The notes: a model not told the origin generated them from the sequence alone. Counted from the first letter of the stretch, positions 25,095-33,582 are shown. The stretch is 39,089 nucleotides of DNA from an uncultured Mesorhizobium sp. (GCA_937958475.1 CALFXR010000052.1:1-39089); one strand, 5' to 3'. Translations and numbers: made by a program.

Positions 25095-25133
25095 CCGGCC
25101 GGGGCAAGGCGATCATCGCCGCACCCCGGCCGG
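25095..25133 (+). terminator. Long hairpin after the giant secreted protein gene
   Basis: A 10-bp CCGGCCGGGG/CCCCGGCCGG stem, with an inner GGCGAT/ATCGCC stem, starts 27 bases after the stop codon. Only a weak T-containing tail (TGTCTATT) follows. The other bases up to the MFS start (25134-25358) show nothing else clear. Confidence 0.55.
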
Positions 25134-25358
25134 TGTCTATTCGGGCAGGCCTTCGCGGCGGCCGGCACGCGCCGGGACGGACGGGCGCAAAACGGCTTCA
25201 GCCGATCGACGCGACGCCCCCCAGGACCCCGCCGAATCCTGTGGCGTCGGCACGGGAATTCTGCTCAATGCTGCCGCCGCCGGCCGTCGGGCCTCGATCC
25301 GAGATTCGCCCGCCGTGGCGGCGCCCGCGCAGACAATTCACGCTATTGCAGGCTTCCG

Positions 25359-26522
25359 ATGGTCGCGTTGCGGCACGAGCTCCCCGGTCACGACCTCCTG
25401 TCGGCGCGGCGCAGGATCGGCGCCGTCTTTGCGCTGCAGGCCTTCGCCCTGTCGATGATGCACATGCGCATCCCCGATCTGCAGCTTCGCGCCGGCCTGC
25501 AGGAGTCCGAACTCGGCCTGGTGCTGGTGGCGGCGCCGATCGGCGCCAGCCTGGTCTTCGTCATGGCCTCGCCGCTGATCGAGTATTTCGGCACGCGGCT
25601 CCTGTTCCTCGTCTCGCTGCCGCTGCTGTCGCTGAGCGCGGCGCTGCTCACCGTCTCCACCAGCATGCCGGTCATGTTCGCCATGCTCTTCGTCAGCGGC
25701 GTCATGTCGGCGGCGGGCAGCGTGGCGATGAGCATCGAGACCGACCGCATCGAGGCGGGTACCGGGGCGCGCATCATGAACCGCTGCCACGGCATGTGGA
25801 GCGTCGGCTATTTCCTGTCGTCGCTGCTCGCCGGCGCCATCCGCAGCGCCGGCGTCGATCCGGCCGTGCACCTGTGGGCGGTCGTTCCGCTCGTGCTCGT
25901 CGCCGTCCTGGCGGTCGCCGGGCCGATGGCGCAGTTTCCGCCGCGCGCCTTCGCCGGGCCGGCGCGGCGCTCGGGCTTCGCCTCGCCGACGCCCGCAGTG
26001 CTGGTCATCGTCGCCTTCGGGCTCGGGGTGTGCCTGCTCGAGAACACCTCGCTGGTCTGGGCGACCATTCTCGTCCGCGATACGTTCGACGTCGCGCCGA
26101 TGGTCGAATCCTCGGCGCTTCCCGCCCTGATCATGGCGATGGCGCTGGGCAGGCTGTTTTCCGACCGCTTCATCGACATCCACGGGCCGCGGCGGGTCGG
26201 CGGCGTCACGGCGGCGCTGGCGCTTGCCGGCCTGTCGATCGTCGTTCTCGCGCCGAACGCCTGGCTCGTGCTCTTCGGCTTCGCGGTGGCCGGGCTGGGC
26301 AGCGGCGTCGCCTTCCCGCTGATGATGTCGGTGGCGGCACGGCTCGGCGACCGCCCCGCCTCGCAGAACGTCGCCGCCGTCACGCTGCTGGTCCAGATCG
26401 CGCTGCTCGGCATGCCGATCGCCGTCGGCGCCATCGCCGAGGCGTGGGGCGTGCGCGCCGCCTTCGCCTGCCTGATCCCGCTGATCGCGCTGGGGCTGCT
26501 GATGTCGCGAAAGCTCCGCTGA
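25359..26522 (+). CDS. MFS transporter
   Basis: This 387-aa integral membrane protein has about 12 hydrophobic segments and a short polar middle around residues 190-210 (PPRAFAGPARRSG). MFS features include the loop 2-3 region (ASPLIEYFGTRLLF) and its second-half counterpart (LGRLFSDRFIDIHGPRRVGG). It resembles the YbjJ-like group of inner-membrane transporters; the substrate is unknown. The first ATG-like start at 25359 is a GTG or ATG context without a strong ribosome site, and an internal Met (MMHMRIPDL) lies too late to keep the first helix. It is convergent with gmhB, with only 7 bases between stop codons. Confidence 0.88.
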   Translation: MVALRHELPGHDLLSARRRIGAVFALQAFALSMMHMRIPDLQLRAGLQESELGLVLVAAPIGASLVFVMASPLIEYFGTRLLFLVSLPLLSLSAALLTVSTSMPVMFAMLFVSGVMSAAGSVAMSIETDRIEAGTGARIMNRCHGMWSVGYFLSSLLAGAIRSAGVDPAVHLWAVVPLVLVAVLAVAGPMAQFPPRAFAGPARRSGFASPTPAVLVIVAFGLGVCLLENTSLVWATILVRDTFDVAPMVESSALPALIMAMALGRLFSDRFIDIHGPRRVGGVTAALALAGLSIVVLAPNAWLVLFGFAVAGLGSGVAFPLMMSVAARLGDRPASQNVAAVTLLVQIALLGMPIAVGAIAEAWGVRAAFACLIPLIALGLLMSRKLR

Positions 26523-26529
26523 GCGACCG

Positions 26530-27183
26530 TCAGCGGCGGCCGAGCATGGCGACGTCGCGGGCGAGCGCGGCGTAGTCCGCCTCGCCCGCCAGCCGGCGCA
26601 CGGAGAAGCCAGGCGCCGCCGCCGGCGGCTCGGCGTCGCCGACGAGCCAGCCGCGGTGCAGCCCCGCGCGGCGGCCGGCTTCCAGGTCGCGGGCGCGGTC
26701 GCCGACGATGATCGAATGGGTCAGGTCGAGCTTCAACAGCCGCGTGGCGCGCAGCACCATGCCGGGATTGGGCTTGCGCATCGCATGGTTCAAGGCGCCG
26801 TAGGGCGCCGGCGCGCCGTCGAGATAGGCGCAGGCGACGACGAGGTCGATGCGGCAGCCGCGCTGTGCGAGCAGTTCGACGAGCCGGCCGCTGGTCGCGG
26901 CGAAATCCTGCCAGTCGAGCAGGCCGCGCGCGATCCCAGACTGGTTGGTGATGACGACGATCGGCACGTCGGCATCGGTCGCGGCGCGCACCACCGGCAC
27001 CATCGCCTCGATGAGCACGATGTCCTCGGGCAGCCGCGGGTATCCGGTGTCGACGTTGAGCGTGCCGTCGCGGTCGAGGAACAGCGCTGGCCGCCCGGCG
27101 AAGCGTTCGGGCCGCTCGGCGCGCAGTTCGACCCACAGGCCCGGCTCGGCGAGCGGCAGGCCGGCGGGCGCCGCTTCAGCCAT
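26530..27183 (-). CDS. gmhB: D-glycero-D-manno-heptose-1,7-bisphosphate 7-phosphatase
   Basis: This 217-aa HAD phosphatase has the nucleophile motif LFLDRDGTLN (Asp near residues 37 and 39), motif II VVITNQSG, the Lys of MRKPNPGM and motif IV VGDRARDLEAG. It removes the 7-phosphate in the ADP-heptose route. Canonical GmhB carries a Cys-His zinc loop before KP-PGM. Here only one Cys remains there (ACAYLDG...HAMRKP), so this is a zinc-free variant. About 30 residues precede the HAD core. The start overlaps the end of gmhA by 8 bases, which supports coupling and the operon gmhA-gmhB. Context with gmhA, hldE and hldD makes the function secure. Confidence 0.9.
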   Translation of the reverse strand: MAEAAPAGLPLAEPGLWVELRAERPERFAGRPALFLDRDGTLNVDTGYPRLPEDIVLIEAMVPVVRAATDADVPIVVITNQSGIARGLLDWQDFAATSGRLVELLAQRGCRIDLVVACAYLDGAPAPYGALNHAMRKPNPGMVLRATRLLKLDLTHSIIVGDRARDLEAGRRAGLHRGWLVGDAEPPAAAPGFSVRRLAGEADYAALARDVAMLGRR

Positions 27184-27748
27184 GGCTCAGCCGCGCCTCC
27201 ACCACTTCGCAAAGATAGTGGTAGAGGGCGAGATGTCCCTGCTGGATGATCGGCGTCTCCTTCGACGGCACGGCGAGCAGCACGTCGGACAGCGGGGCCA
27301 GCAGGCCGCCCGTATCGCCGGTGAGCGAGATGACGGTCATGCCCATCGCCCGCGCCTGCTCGGCGGCGAGCACGACGTTTCGCGAGTTGCCGCTGGTCGA
27401 GATGGCGAGCAGCACGGCGCCCTCCCCGCCATGGGCCTCGACCTGGCGCGAATAGACCGTCTCGAAGCCGTAGTCGTTGCCCCAGGCCGTCATCACGCCG
27501 GCATTGGTCGGCAGCGCGATGACGTTGTAGGCCTTGCGTTCCCTGAGGAAGCGGCCGACGAGCTCGCCGGCGATGTGGATGGCGTCGGCGGCCGAGCCGC
27601 CATTGCCGCAGACCAGCAGCGGCCGCCCGGCGGCGAGCGCCGTCACGATGGCGTCGGCGGCGCGCTCCATCTCGGCGGTGAGGTCGCGCCGGACGATCGC
27701 CGCGATCGCCTCGGCCGAGCGCGTCAGGTATTCGTTCAGCGTCTGCAT
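27176..27748 (-). CDS. gmhA: Sedoheptulose 7-phosphate isomerase (phosphoheptose isomerase)
   Basis: This 190-aa SIS-fold enzyme shows LLVCGNGGSAADAIHIAGELVGRF, whose Gly-Asn-Gly-Gly-Ser-Ala-Ala is the sugar-phosphate site. It also has AISTSGNSRNVV and, near the end, ETPIIQQGHLALYHYLCE with the active-site Gln-x-x-His pair. It converts sedoheptulose 7-phosphate to D-glycero-D-manno-heptose 7-phosphate, the first committed step to LPS heptose. The length is usual for the family. It lies between hldE (6-base gap) and gmhB (8-base overlap) in one minus-strand operon. Confidence 0.96.
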   Translation of the reverse strand: MQTLNEYLTRSAEAIAAIVRRDLTAEMERAADAIVTALAAGRPLLVCGNGGSAADAIHIAGELVGRFLRERKAYNVIALPTNAGVMTAWGNDYGFETVYSRQVEAHGGEGAVLLAISTSGNSRNVVLAAEQARAMGMTVISLTGDTGGLLAPLSDVLLAVPSKETPIIQQGHLALYHYLCEVVEARLSHG

Positions 27749-27754
27749 GGATCC

Positions 27755-29278
27755 TCAGCTCCGCGTGGCGGCCGGCGCGGCCATCCGCGCGATGGTGTTG
27801 GTCGTGCTCTTGCCGGGCACGAGTTCGGCAAGGACCACGCGGCCCCCGGAATTCAGGACGATGTCGGCGCCAACCACCGTCTCGACCGTGTAGTCGGATC
27901 CCTTGACGAGCACGTCCGGCTTCAGCCGCTCGATGAGGGCAAGCGGGGTGTCCTCGTCGAAGACAACGACGAGGTCGACGGCGGCCAGCGCCGAAAGAAC
28001 CACCGCGCGGTCGCGCTCGCCGTTGACCGGACGCTCGGCGCCCTTCAGGCGGCGCACCGAGGCATCGCTGTTCAGGCCGAGGATCAGCCGGTCGGCGGTC
28101 GCCCGCGCCTGCTGGATCAGCGAGACGTGGCCGGCGTGCAGGATGTCGAAGCAGCCATTGGTGAAGGCGATGCTGAGGCCCTGCCGGCGCCAGGCGGCGG
28201 CGACCTGCTCGGCGGTCGAAAGGTCGACGACCGAGCGCAGCGAATGCTGGGTGGCGTCGTCGCGGAACAGCGCGGTGACCAGTTCGTCGGGCGAAAGCCG
28301 CGCCGTGCCGTGCTTGCCGACGACGACGCCTGCCGCTGCATTGGCGACCACCGCGGCGTCAAAGCGGTCGAGGCCGGCGCCGAGCGCCAGCGCGAAGGCG
28401 GCGACGACGGTGTCGCCGGCGCCCGACACGTCGAACACCTCGCGCGCCTGGGTGGGGATGTGGCGCGCCTCGTCGGCGGCGACCACGCTCATGCCCTTCT
28501 CGCTGCGCGTGGCCAGGAGGTAGGCGAAGCCGTGCCGCCCGATCAGCTCGCGCGCCGCGTCGACGATCTCGCCGTCCTCCGCGACCGCGCGGCCGACCGC
28601 CTCGCCGAGTTCCTTGCGGTTGGGCGTGACCACCGTGGCGCCGGCGTAGCGCGAGAAGTCGCGGCCCTTCGGATCGACGATCACGGGCTTTCCGGCGGCG
28701 CGTGCCAGCGCGATCATCTCTGCCTCGGCGCCGTCGAGCAGCATGCCCTTGCCGTAGTCGGAGAGCACGACGATGTCGGCCTCCGCGAGCGCGGTGCGGT
28801 AGGCCGCCATCACGGCGTCGCGCTCGTCGCCCGCGAGCGGCCGGATTTCCTCCTGGTCGAAGCGCAGCACCTGCTGGTTGAGCGCGCTGAAGCGCGACTT
28901 CGCCGATGTCGTGCGGCCCGGAGACCGGAAGATGCCGGCGGTGTCGACGCCTTCGCCGGAGAGCATCGCCAGGATCGTCTGTCCCGCGGGATCGTCGCCG
29001 ACCGCCGCGACGGGCCGCGCGGTGCCGCCCAGCGCCACGATGTTGGCGACGACGTTGCCGGCGCCGCCGAGCGCCAGGCTCTCGCCGCGGCCGTGGAGCA
29101 CCGGTACCGGCGCTTCCGGCGAAATGCGCTCGATGACGCCGCGGACGAAGCGGTCGAGGATGAAGTCGCCGACGACGGCGACCTTCACCTTGCGGAATCC
29201 GTCGATGGCGGAAAGCAGCACGGCCTGGCGGCCGCGGCCGGCCGGATCACGATCTGCGGGGGTCGTCGGCGCGTTCAT
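27755..29278 (-). CDS. hldE: Bifunctional heptose-7-phosphate kinase / heptose-1-phosphate adenylyltransferase
   Basis: This 507-aa two-domain enzyme has an N-terminal PfkB-type kinase (about 25-335), with ALGGAGNVVANI near its start and DVSGAGDTV as the ATP/anion hole and base. The C-terminal nucleotidyltransferase (about 355-507) has FTNGCFDILHAGH (HAGH at 381-384) and the later VKGSDYT. It phosphorylates heptose 7-phosphate at C1 and later adds AMP to give ADP-D,D-heptose. The ATG at 29278 is preferred over an extension to 29314. It is the first gene of the minus operon, divergent from hldD across 125 bases. Confidence 0.97.
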   Translation of the reverse strand: MNAPTTPADRDPAGRGRQAVLLSAIDGFRKVKVAVVGDFILDRFVRGVIERISPEAPVPVLHGRGESLALGGAGNVVANIVALGGTARPVAAVGDDPAGQTILAMLSGEGVDTAGIFRSPGRTTSAKSRFSALNQQVLRFDQEEIRPLAGDERDAVMAAYRTALAEADIVVLSDYGKGMLLDGAEAEMIALARAAGKPVIVDPKGRDFSRYAGATVVTPNRKELGEAVGRAVAEDGEIVDAARELIGRHGFAYLLATRSEKGMSVVAADEARHIPTQAREVFDVSGAGDTVVAAFALALGAGLDRFDAAVVANAAAGVVVGKHGTARLSPDELVTALFRDDATQHSLRSVVDLSTAEQVAAAWRRQGLSIAFTNGCFDILHAGHVSLIQQARATADRLILGLNSDASVRRLKGAERPVNGERDRAVVLSALAAVDLVVVFDEDTPLALIERLKPDVLVKGSDYTVETVVGADIVLNSGGRVVLAELVPGKSTTNTIARMAAPAATRS

Positions 29279-29403
29279 GCGTCTGGCGATATACCGCAAA
29301 ACGGAGCGGCGCAACCGCGCGCCGGCGTCCCCCGCCGTTTGTCGACACGGGCCGCCGCCTCGCCTATAAGCGGCCGCGAAGCAGCGCGGCGAAGGAGTCC
29401 GTC

Positions 29404-30354
29404 ATGATCGTCGTCACCGGCGGGGCCGGCATGATCGGCAGCAACATCGTCGCCGCCCTGAACGCCGCCGGCCACGACGACATCCTCGTCGTCGACGACC
29501 TGACCGACGGAACCAAGTTCCGCAACCTCGCCGACCTGTCGGTCACCGACTACCAGGACAAGGACGAGTTCCTCGCCAATGTCGAGCGCGGCGCGCTCGG
29601 CCGCATCGACGCCGTCTTCCACCAGGGCGCCTGCTCGACGACGACGGAGTGGAACGGCAAGTTCATGATGGAGGTGAACTTCACCTATTCGAAGACGCTG
29701 CTCGGCTTCTGCTTCGAGCGGCGGGTGCCGTTCCTCTATGCCTCGTCGGCAGCGGTCTACGGCGGCAGTTCGGAGTTTCGCGAGGAACCGGCGCTGGAGC
29801 GCCCGCTCAATGTCTACGGCTGGTCGAAGAAGCTCTTCGACGACTATGTCCGCGCCAAGGTGCTGCCGCTGGCGCAGTCGCCGGTCGTCGGCCTGCGCTA
29901 CTTCAACGTCTACGGGCCGCGCGAACAGCACAAGGGCCGCATGGCCTCGGTCGCCTTCCACCTCTACAACCAGATCGGACGCGGCGAGGACCCGAAGCTG
30001 TTCGGCGCCCATGACGGCTTCGGCCCCGGCGAGCAGAGCCGCGACTTCATCCATGTCGGCGACGTCGCCGACGTCAATCTCTGGCTCTGGCAGCGCGGCG
30101 CGAGCGGCATCTTCAACTGCGGCACCGGCCGCGCCCAGCCGTTCAGGACCGTCGCCGAGACCGTGATCGCCACGCTCGGCAAGGGCCGCATCGAATATGT
30201 CGACTTCCCCGAGGAGCTGAAGGGCCGCTACCAGAGCTTCACCCAGGCCGACATGTCGCGGTTGCGCGCCGCGGGCTACAATGGCGCCTTCCGCGACGTC
30301 GAGACCGGGACGAGGGACTATGTCGAATGGCTGACGGCCCATCCATCCTCGTGA
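29404..30354 (+). CDS. hldD: ADP-glyceromanno-heptose 6-epimerase
   Basis: This 316-aa short-chain dehydrogenase/epimerase has the NAD(P)-binding VTGGAGMIGSN (about 4-14), HQGACSTTTEWNG typical of HldD, SSAAVYGG, and the catalytic Tyr-x3-Lys in VYGWSKK. LRYFNVYGPRE and GPGEQSRDFIHVGDVA are further hallmarks. It epimerises ADP-D-glycero- to ADP-L-glycero-D-manno-heptose, the donor for the LPS core. GGCGAAGGAG precedes the ATG. Its 3' end overlaps waaF by 28 bases, so the two are translated from one message. Confidence 0.97.
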   Translation: MIVVTGGAGMIGSNIVAALNAAGHDDILVVDDLTDGTKFRNLADLSVTDYQDKDEFLANVERGALGRIDAVFHQGACSTTTEWNGKFMMEVNFTYSKTLLGFCFERRVPFLYASSAAVYGGSSEFREEPALERPLNVYGWSKKLFDDYVRAKVLPLAQSPVVGLRYFNVYGPREQHKGRMASVAFHLYNQIGRGEDPKLFGAHDGFGPGEQSRDFIHVGDVADVNLWLWQRGASGIFNCGTGRAQPFRTVAETVIATLGKGRIEYVDFPEELKGRYQSFTQADMSRLRAAGYNGAFRDVETGTRDYVEWLTAHPSS

Positions 30355-31334
30355 TCGGCCCGCGCTGGGTCGGCGACATGGTGATGGCGCAGACCCTGTT
30401 CTCGGCCCTGAGGCAGTTGCACCCCGACGCGGCGATCGACGTGATGGCGCCCGCCTGGGCTGGACCGCTGCTGGCGCGCATGCCGGAGGTGCGCGCCTGG
30501 ATCGACGCGCCGTTTGCCAGGACGAAGATCGAACTCGGCCTGCGCCGCCGCATCGGCCGGAGCCTTGCCGGGCGCTACGGCCGAGCGATCGTCATGCAGG
30601 GCAACTGGAAGGCGGCGCTGGTGCCGTGGTTCGCCGGCATCCGCCGACGCTCGGGCTATCGCGGCGAGATGCGCTTCGGCCTCGTCAACGACATGGCGAC
30701 GCTGCCGCCGGAGCTGAAGCGCAGGACGGCGGAGGCCTTCTTCGGGCTCGCCGGCGGCGGGGAATTCCGCGTGCCGCGGCTGACCGTGGACACGGCCAAC
30801 CAGGCGACGCTGCTCGCCGCCAACGGCCTCGCCAAAGGCGGCTTCGCCGCCTTCATGCCGGGTGCCGAGTTCGGTCCGGCCAAGCGCTGGCCGGAGGAGA
30901 AGTATGGGGCCCTCGCCCGTAGCCTGATTGCGGACGGCCTGCCGGTCGCACTGCTCGGCTCGGCCAACGACCGCGCCGTGACCGCCGAGATCGCGCGCCT
31001 CGCGCCGGGCGCGATCGATCTCGCCGGACGGACGCGGCTGGAGGACGCCATCGACCTGCTCGCCGCGGCGCAGGTCGCCGTCAGCAACGACAGCGGCCTG
31101 ATGCACATCGCGGCGGCGGTCGGCACGCCGGTGGTCGCGGTGTACGGCTCGACCTCTCCGGAGAACACGCCGCCGCTGACCGAGCGCCGCGAACTCGTCT
31201 GGCTCAACCTCGACTGCTCGCCCTGCCACAAGCGCGAATGCCCGCTCGGCCACATGAACTGCCTGAACACGCTGGACGCGCGACGGGTGGAGGAAGCCGT
31301 GCGCAGGCTGAACCGCGACGGGCCGGCGCAATGA
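30327..31334 (+). CDS. waaF: ADP-heptose:LPS heptosyltransferase II
   Basis: This 335-aa GT9 glycosyltransferase begins with ILVIGPRWVGDMVMAQTLF. It has FMPGAEFGPAKRWPEEKY, the donor-binding SNDSGLMHIAAAVGTPVVAVYG segment, and a Cys-rich end (CSPCHKRECPLGHMNCL) that is typical of WaaF. It adds the second heptose to the inner core on the cytoplasmic face. It overlaps hldD by 28 bases and waaC by 4 (ATGA). The 28-base overlap start is preferred because the N-terminal beta-strand begins there. Confidence 0.95.
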   Translation: MADGPSILVIGPRWVGDMVMAQTLFSALRQLHPDAAIDVMAPAWAGPLLARMPEVRAWIDAPFARTKIELGLRRRIGRSLAGRYGRAIVMQGNWKAALVPWFAGIRRRSGYRGEMRFGLVNDMATLPPELKRRTAEAFFGLAGGGEFRVPRLTVDTANQATLLAANGLAKGGFAAFMPGAEFGPAKRWPEEKYGALARSLIADGLPVALLGSANDRAVTAEIARLAPGAIDLAGRTRLEDAIDLLAAAQVAVSNDSGLMHIAAAVGTPVVAVYGSTSPENTPPLTERRELVWLNLDCSPCHKRECPLGHMNCLNTLDARRVEEAVRRLNRDGPAQ

Positions 31335-32293
31335 AGGTGCTGCTCGTCAAGACATCGTCGATGGGCGACGTGATACATACGTTTCCGGCGATCACCGACG
31401 CGCTGGGCGCGCGGACCGACCTTTCGCTCGACTGGTGCGTGGAGGCGCCGTTCGCCGAACTGGCCGCGCTTCATCCGGGGGTCTCGACCGTCCACCGCGT
31501 CGCCATCCGCGGCTGGCGCAAGCGGCTGCTGTCGGCGGACACCTGGCGCGAGATGGCATCGCTGTCGCGCACCCTGCGGCAGGCGAAATACGATCTGCTC
31601 ATCGATGCGCAGGGATTGATGAAGAGCGCCGTGCTGGCGCGGCGGGCGCGGGCGCCGATCGCCGGCTTCGACCGGTCGAGCGTCCGCGAGCCGCTGGCGA
31701 GGCTCGCCTACCGCCACGCCTTCGAGGTGCCGCGCGACCTGCATGCGATCACGCGCACGCGCATCCTGTTCGGCAAGGCGCTGGGCTACGAACCCGACCT
31801 GTCGCGCCTCGACAACGGCATCGTTGCGCCGGTGGCGACGGGGCCGACCCGCGATGCGCCAACGGCCTTCCTGCTCCACGGAACCAGCCGGGAAGCGAAG
31901 AAATGGCCGGTCGCCAACTGGATCGAGACTGCTTCGGCACTCGTCGGGCAGGGCCTCATTCCCCTGACGACATGGTCCAACCCGGCCGAGAAGGAGACCG
32001 CCGAGGCCATCGCGTCGGCCGTGCCGGCGACGGTCGTCCTGCCGAAGTCGCCGCTGCAGGCGGTCGCCGGCGAGATCGGCCGGGCCCGCCTGGTGATCGG
32101 CGCCGACACCGGGCTGATGCACCTCGCCAGTGCCTTTTCGCTGCCGACGGTCGCCATCTTCGTCGCCACGAAGCCCGGCCTCACCGGTCCGCTCGGACCG
32201 CGATCGATCGCGCTGACGCCGCAGGACGACGACGGGATCGCCGTCGGCCGCGTACTCGCGGCCGCGTCGGAGATGATGTCGCGAAAGACCTGA
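31331..32293 (+). CDS. waaC: LPS heptosyltransferase I
   Basis: This 320-aa GT9 enzyme opens MKVLLVKTSSMGDVIHTFPAITDA, the WaaC signature, which separates it from waaF. YDLLIDAQGLMKSAVLAR, FLLHGTSREAKKWP and IGADTGLMHLASAFSLPTVAIF are the conserved segments. It transfers the first L,D-heptose onto Kdo2-lipid A. The ATG overlaps the waaF stop codon (ATGA), and the gene closes the plus-strand heptose operon. A longer open frame from 31238 is a read into waaF and is not used. It is convergent with greA, with 29 bases between the stop codons. Confidence 0.95.
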   Translation: MKVLLVKTSSMGDVIHTFPAITDALGARTDLSLDWCVEAPFAELAALHPGVSTVHRVAIRGWRKRLLSADTWREMASLSRTLRQAKYDLLIDAQGLMKSAVLARRARAPIAGFDRSSVREPLARLAYRHAFEVPRDLHAITRTRILFGKALGYEPDLSRLDNGIVAPVATGPTRDAPTAFLLHGTSREAKKWPVANWIETASALVGQGLIPLTTWSNPAEKETAEAIASAVPATVVLPKSPLQAVAGEIGRARLVIGADTGLMHLASAFSLPTVAIFVATKPGLTGPLGPRSIALTPQDDDGIAVGRVLAAASEMMSRKT

Positions 32294-32322
32294 CGATCGA
32301 GGGGTCGGCGTTCAGCCGACCG

Positions 32323-32796
32323 TCAGCGCCACTGGACCTGGACGATCTCGTAGCCGCGGGCACCACCCGGGGCGATGACCTCGATGGCGTCGCCGACTTC
32401 CTTGCCGATGAGCGCGCGCGCGATCGGCGAGGAGATCGAGATGCGGCCGGACTTCACGTCCGCCTCCTGGTCGCCGACGATCTGATAGGTCTTCTCCTCC
32501 TCGGTGTCCTCGTCGACGAGGACCACCGTGGCGCCGAACTTGACCTTGGCGCCGGAGAGCTTCGACACGTCGATGACTTCGGCGCGCGCGATCAGATCCT
32601 CGAGCTCGTTGACGCGGCCTTCGTTCAGGCTCTGCGCCTCCTTGGCGGCATGATACTCGGCGTTCTCGGAGAGGTCGCCATGCGAGCGCGCTTCCGATAT
32701 CGCTTCGATGATGCGCGGACGCTCCTCCTGCTGACGCCAGCGGAGTTCCTCCCGGAGCGTCTGGAAGCCGTTTGCGGTCATCGGGACCTTGTTCAT
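32323..32796 (-). CDS. greA: Transcription elongation factor GreA
   Basis: This 157-aa protein has the N-terminal antiparallel coiled coil (about 1-75) with GDLSENAEYHAAKEAQ, whose acidic tip residues reach the RNA polymerase active site. The C-terminal FKBP-like domain ends with SPIARALIGKEVGDAIEVIAPGG. GreA makes RNA polymerase cleave backtracked transcripts. The ATG at 32796 (MNKVPMTANGF) is the family start; the open frame continuing to 32856 runs through leader sequence. The leader holds a terminator (32855-32895), suggesting attenuation. Confidence 0.96.
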   Translation of the reverse strand: MNKVPMTANGFQTLREELRWRQQEERPRIIEAISEARSHGDLSENAEYHAAKEAQSLNEGRVNELEDLIARAEVIDVSKLSGAKVKFGATVVLVDEDTEEEKTYQIVGDQEADVKSGRISISSPIARALIGKEVGDAIEVIAPGGARGYEIVQVQWR

Positions 32797-32854
32797 TTCC
32801 AACCTCGTTCGCGATCGATGCTGCGCCGCCCTCCTTCGCGGAACGGCGCCAGAC

Positions 32855-32895
32855 AAAAAGAAAACGGTCCGGAAGCCTTCGGCTAACGGGACCGT
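32855..32895 (-). terminator. Intrinsic terminator inside the greA leader
   Basis: On the minus strand ACGGTCC/GGACCGT (7 bp), with an inner AGCC/GGCT stem, is followed by TTTTCTTTTT. It ends about 59 bases before the greA ATG and downstream of a probable -10. Transcripts could stop here as a roughly 50-nt RNA. In Escherichia coli the greA leader likewise holds a terminator that yields the GraL RNA; a parallel is inferred. Confidence 0.7.
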
Positions 32896-32913
32896 CTCAC
32901 CTCAATCCGTGAC

Positions 32914-32919
32914 AATATA
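32914..32919 (-). promoter_or_regulatory. Probable greA promoter -10 element
   Basis: TATATT (within GCTATATTG on the minus strand) is the clearest -10 in the gap and would start RNA near 32907. No good -35 hexamer lies 16-18 bases upstream. Confidence 0.4.
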
Positions 32920-32966
32920 GCACTTCCTGGCGGATTTTCACGCCCAATTTTTCGCGAATCCGCTTT

Positions 32967-33002
32967 GCCGGCCGGCGCCACCCGCTTCGGCGCCGGGCCG
33001 GC
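32967..33002 (-). terminator. GC-rich hairpin after the TPR-like gene
   Basis: Arms GCCGGCCGGCGCC (32967-32979) and GGCGCCGGGCCGGC (32989-33002) pair with one bulge. The hairpin lies 47 bases after the stop codon of the minus-strand TPR-like gene. There is no T tract, so it is either a weak terminator or a structure insulating greA. Confidence 0.4.
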
Positions 33003-33048
33003 GAACCCGCCACACGGCGTCGAGTAAGCGCCGGATACGGGATCGGCT

Positions 33049-33582
33049 TCAGCCGCGCGTCGTGAACGTCTCGATCCGACGAGCGAGTTCGGCGTGCTCA
33101 GCGCAGCCCGTGCCGCAGCGCTTCTCGATCTCCGCCAGCTGTCCGCGCGCGGCTTCGACGTCGCCGAGCTGCAGGTAGGCCTCGCCGAGATACTCGCGCA
33201 CCAGCGTGTAGTCCGGATCGGCGAGCAGCGCCTCCCGGTAATAGCCGAGACCGACCAGCACCCTGCCCTGCTTGCGGTGCGAGTAGCCGAGATAGTTGAG
33301 GATGCGCGGATCGGACTTGTCGGCCGCCAGGCTGAGCACCGTGATCGCCTCGCCGTAGCGTCCGGCCATGGCGAGGTCGCGGCCGGCTTCGTAGATGGAG
33401 TCGTCGTCGATCATCCCCTGCCCCGGGACGACGCATTTCTGCTTCTCGTTGTCCCACACCTCGCCCTGCTTGCACTGCGCGACCGTATCGCCGGAACCGC
33501 CGTCGCCGGCTGCCAGCGAAGCCCCGGCGAAGGCGCCGGAGACCAAGAGAGCGGCTGCCGCCGCGCGAAACGACCTGTTCAT
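33049..33582 (-). CDS. Secreted TPR-like repeat protein, unknown function
   Basis: This 177-aa protein starts MNRSFRAAAAALLVSGAFAGASLA, a signal peptide, followed by a Gly-rich stretch and a CKQGEVWDNEKQKCV Cys loop seen in some Rhizobiales periplasmic proteins. Two TPR-like helix pairs follow: IYEAGRDLAMAGRYGEAITVLSLA, and GRVLVGLGYYREALLADPDYTLVREYLGEAYLQLGD split over two units. A Cys pair lies near the end (RCGTGC). It probably binds another envelope protein. The ATG at 33582 has a strong GAGGAGG 5 bases upstream. Just upstream GGAAT-N16-CGTT is one base from the EcfG promoter consensus, so stress control is possible. Confidence 0.83.
   Translation of the reverse strand: MNRSFRAAAAALLVSGAFAGASLAAGDGGSGDTVAQCKQGEVWDNEKQKCVVPGQGMIDDDSIYEAGRDLAMAGRYGEAITVLSLAADKSDPRILNYLGYSHRKQGRVLVGLGYYREALLADPDYTLVREYLGEAYLQLGDVEAARGQLAEIEKRCGTGCAEHAELARRIETFTTRG

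Noticed and set aside
23183..26575. Plus-strand open frame of 1130 codons across the giant gene and the MFS gene
   Set aside because: It is a different frame from both real genes, without any recognisable domain.
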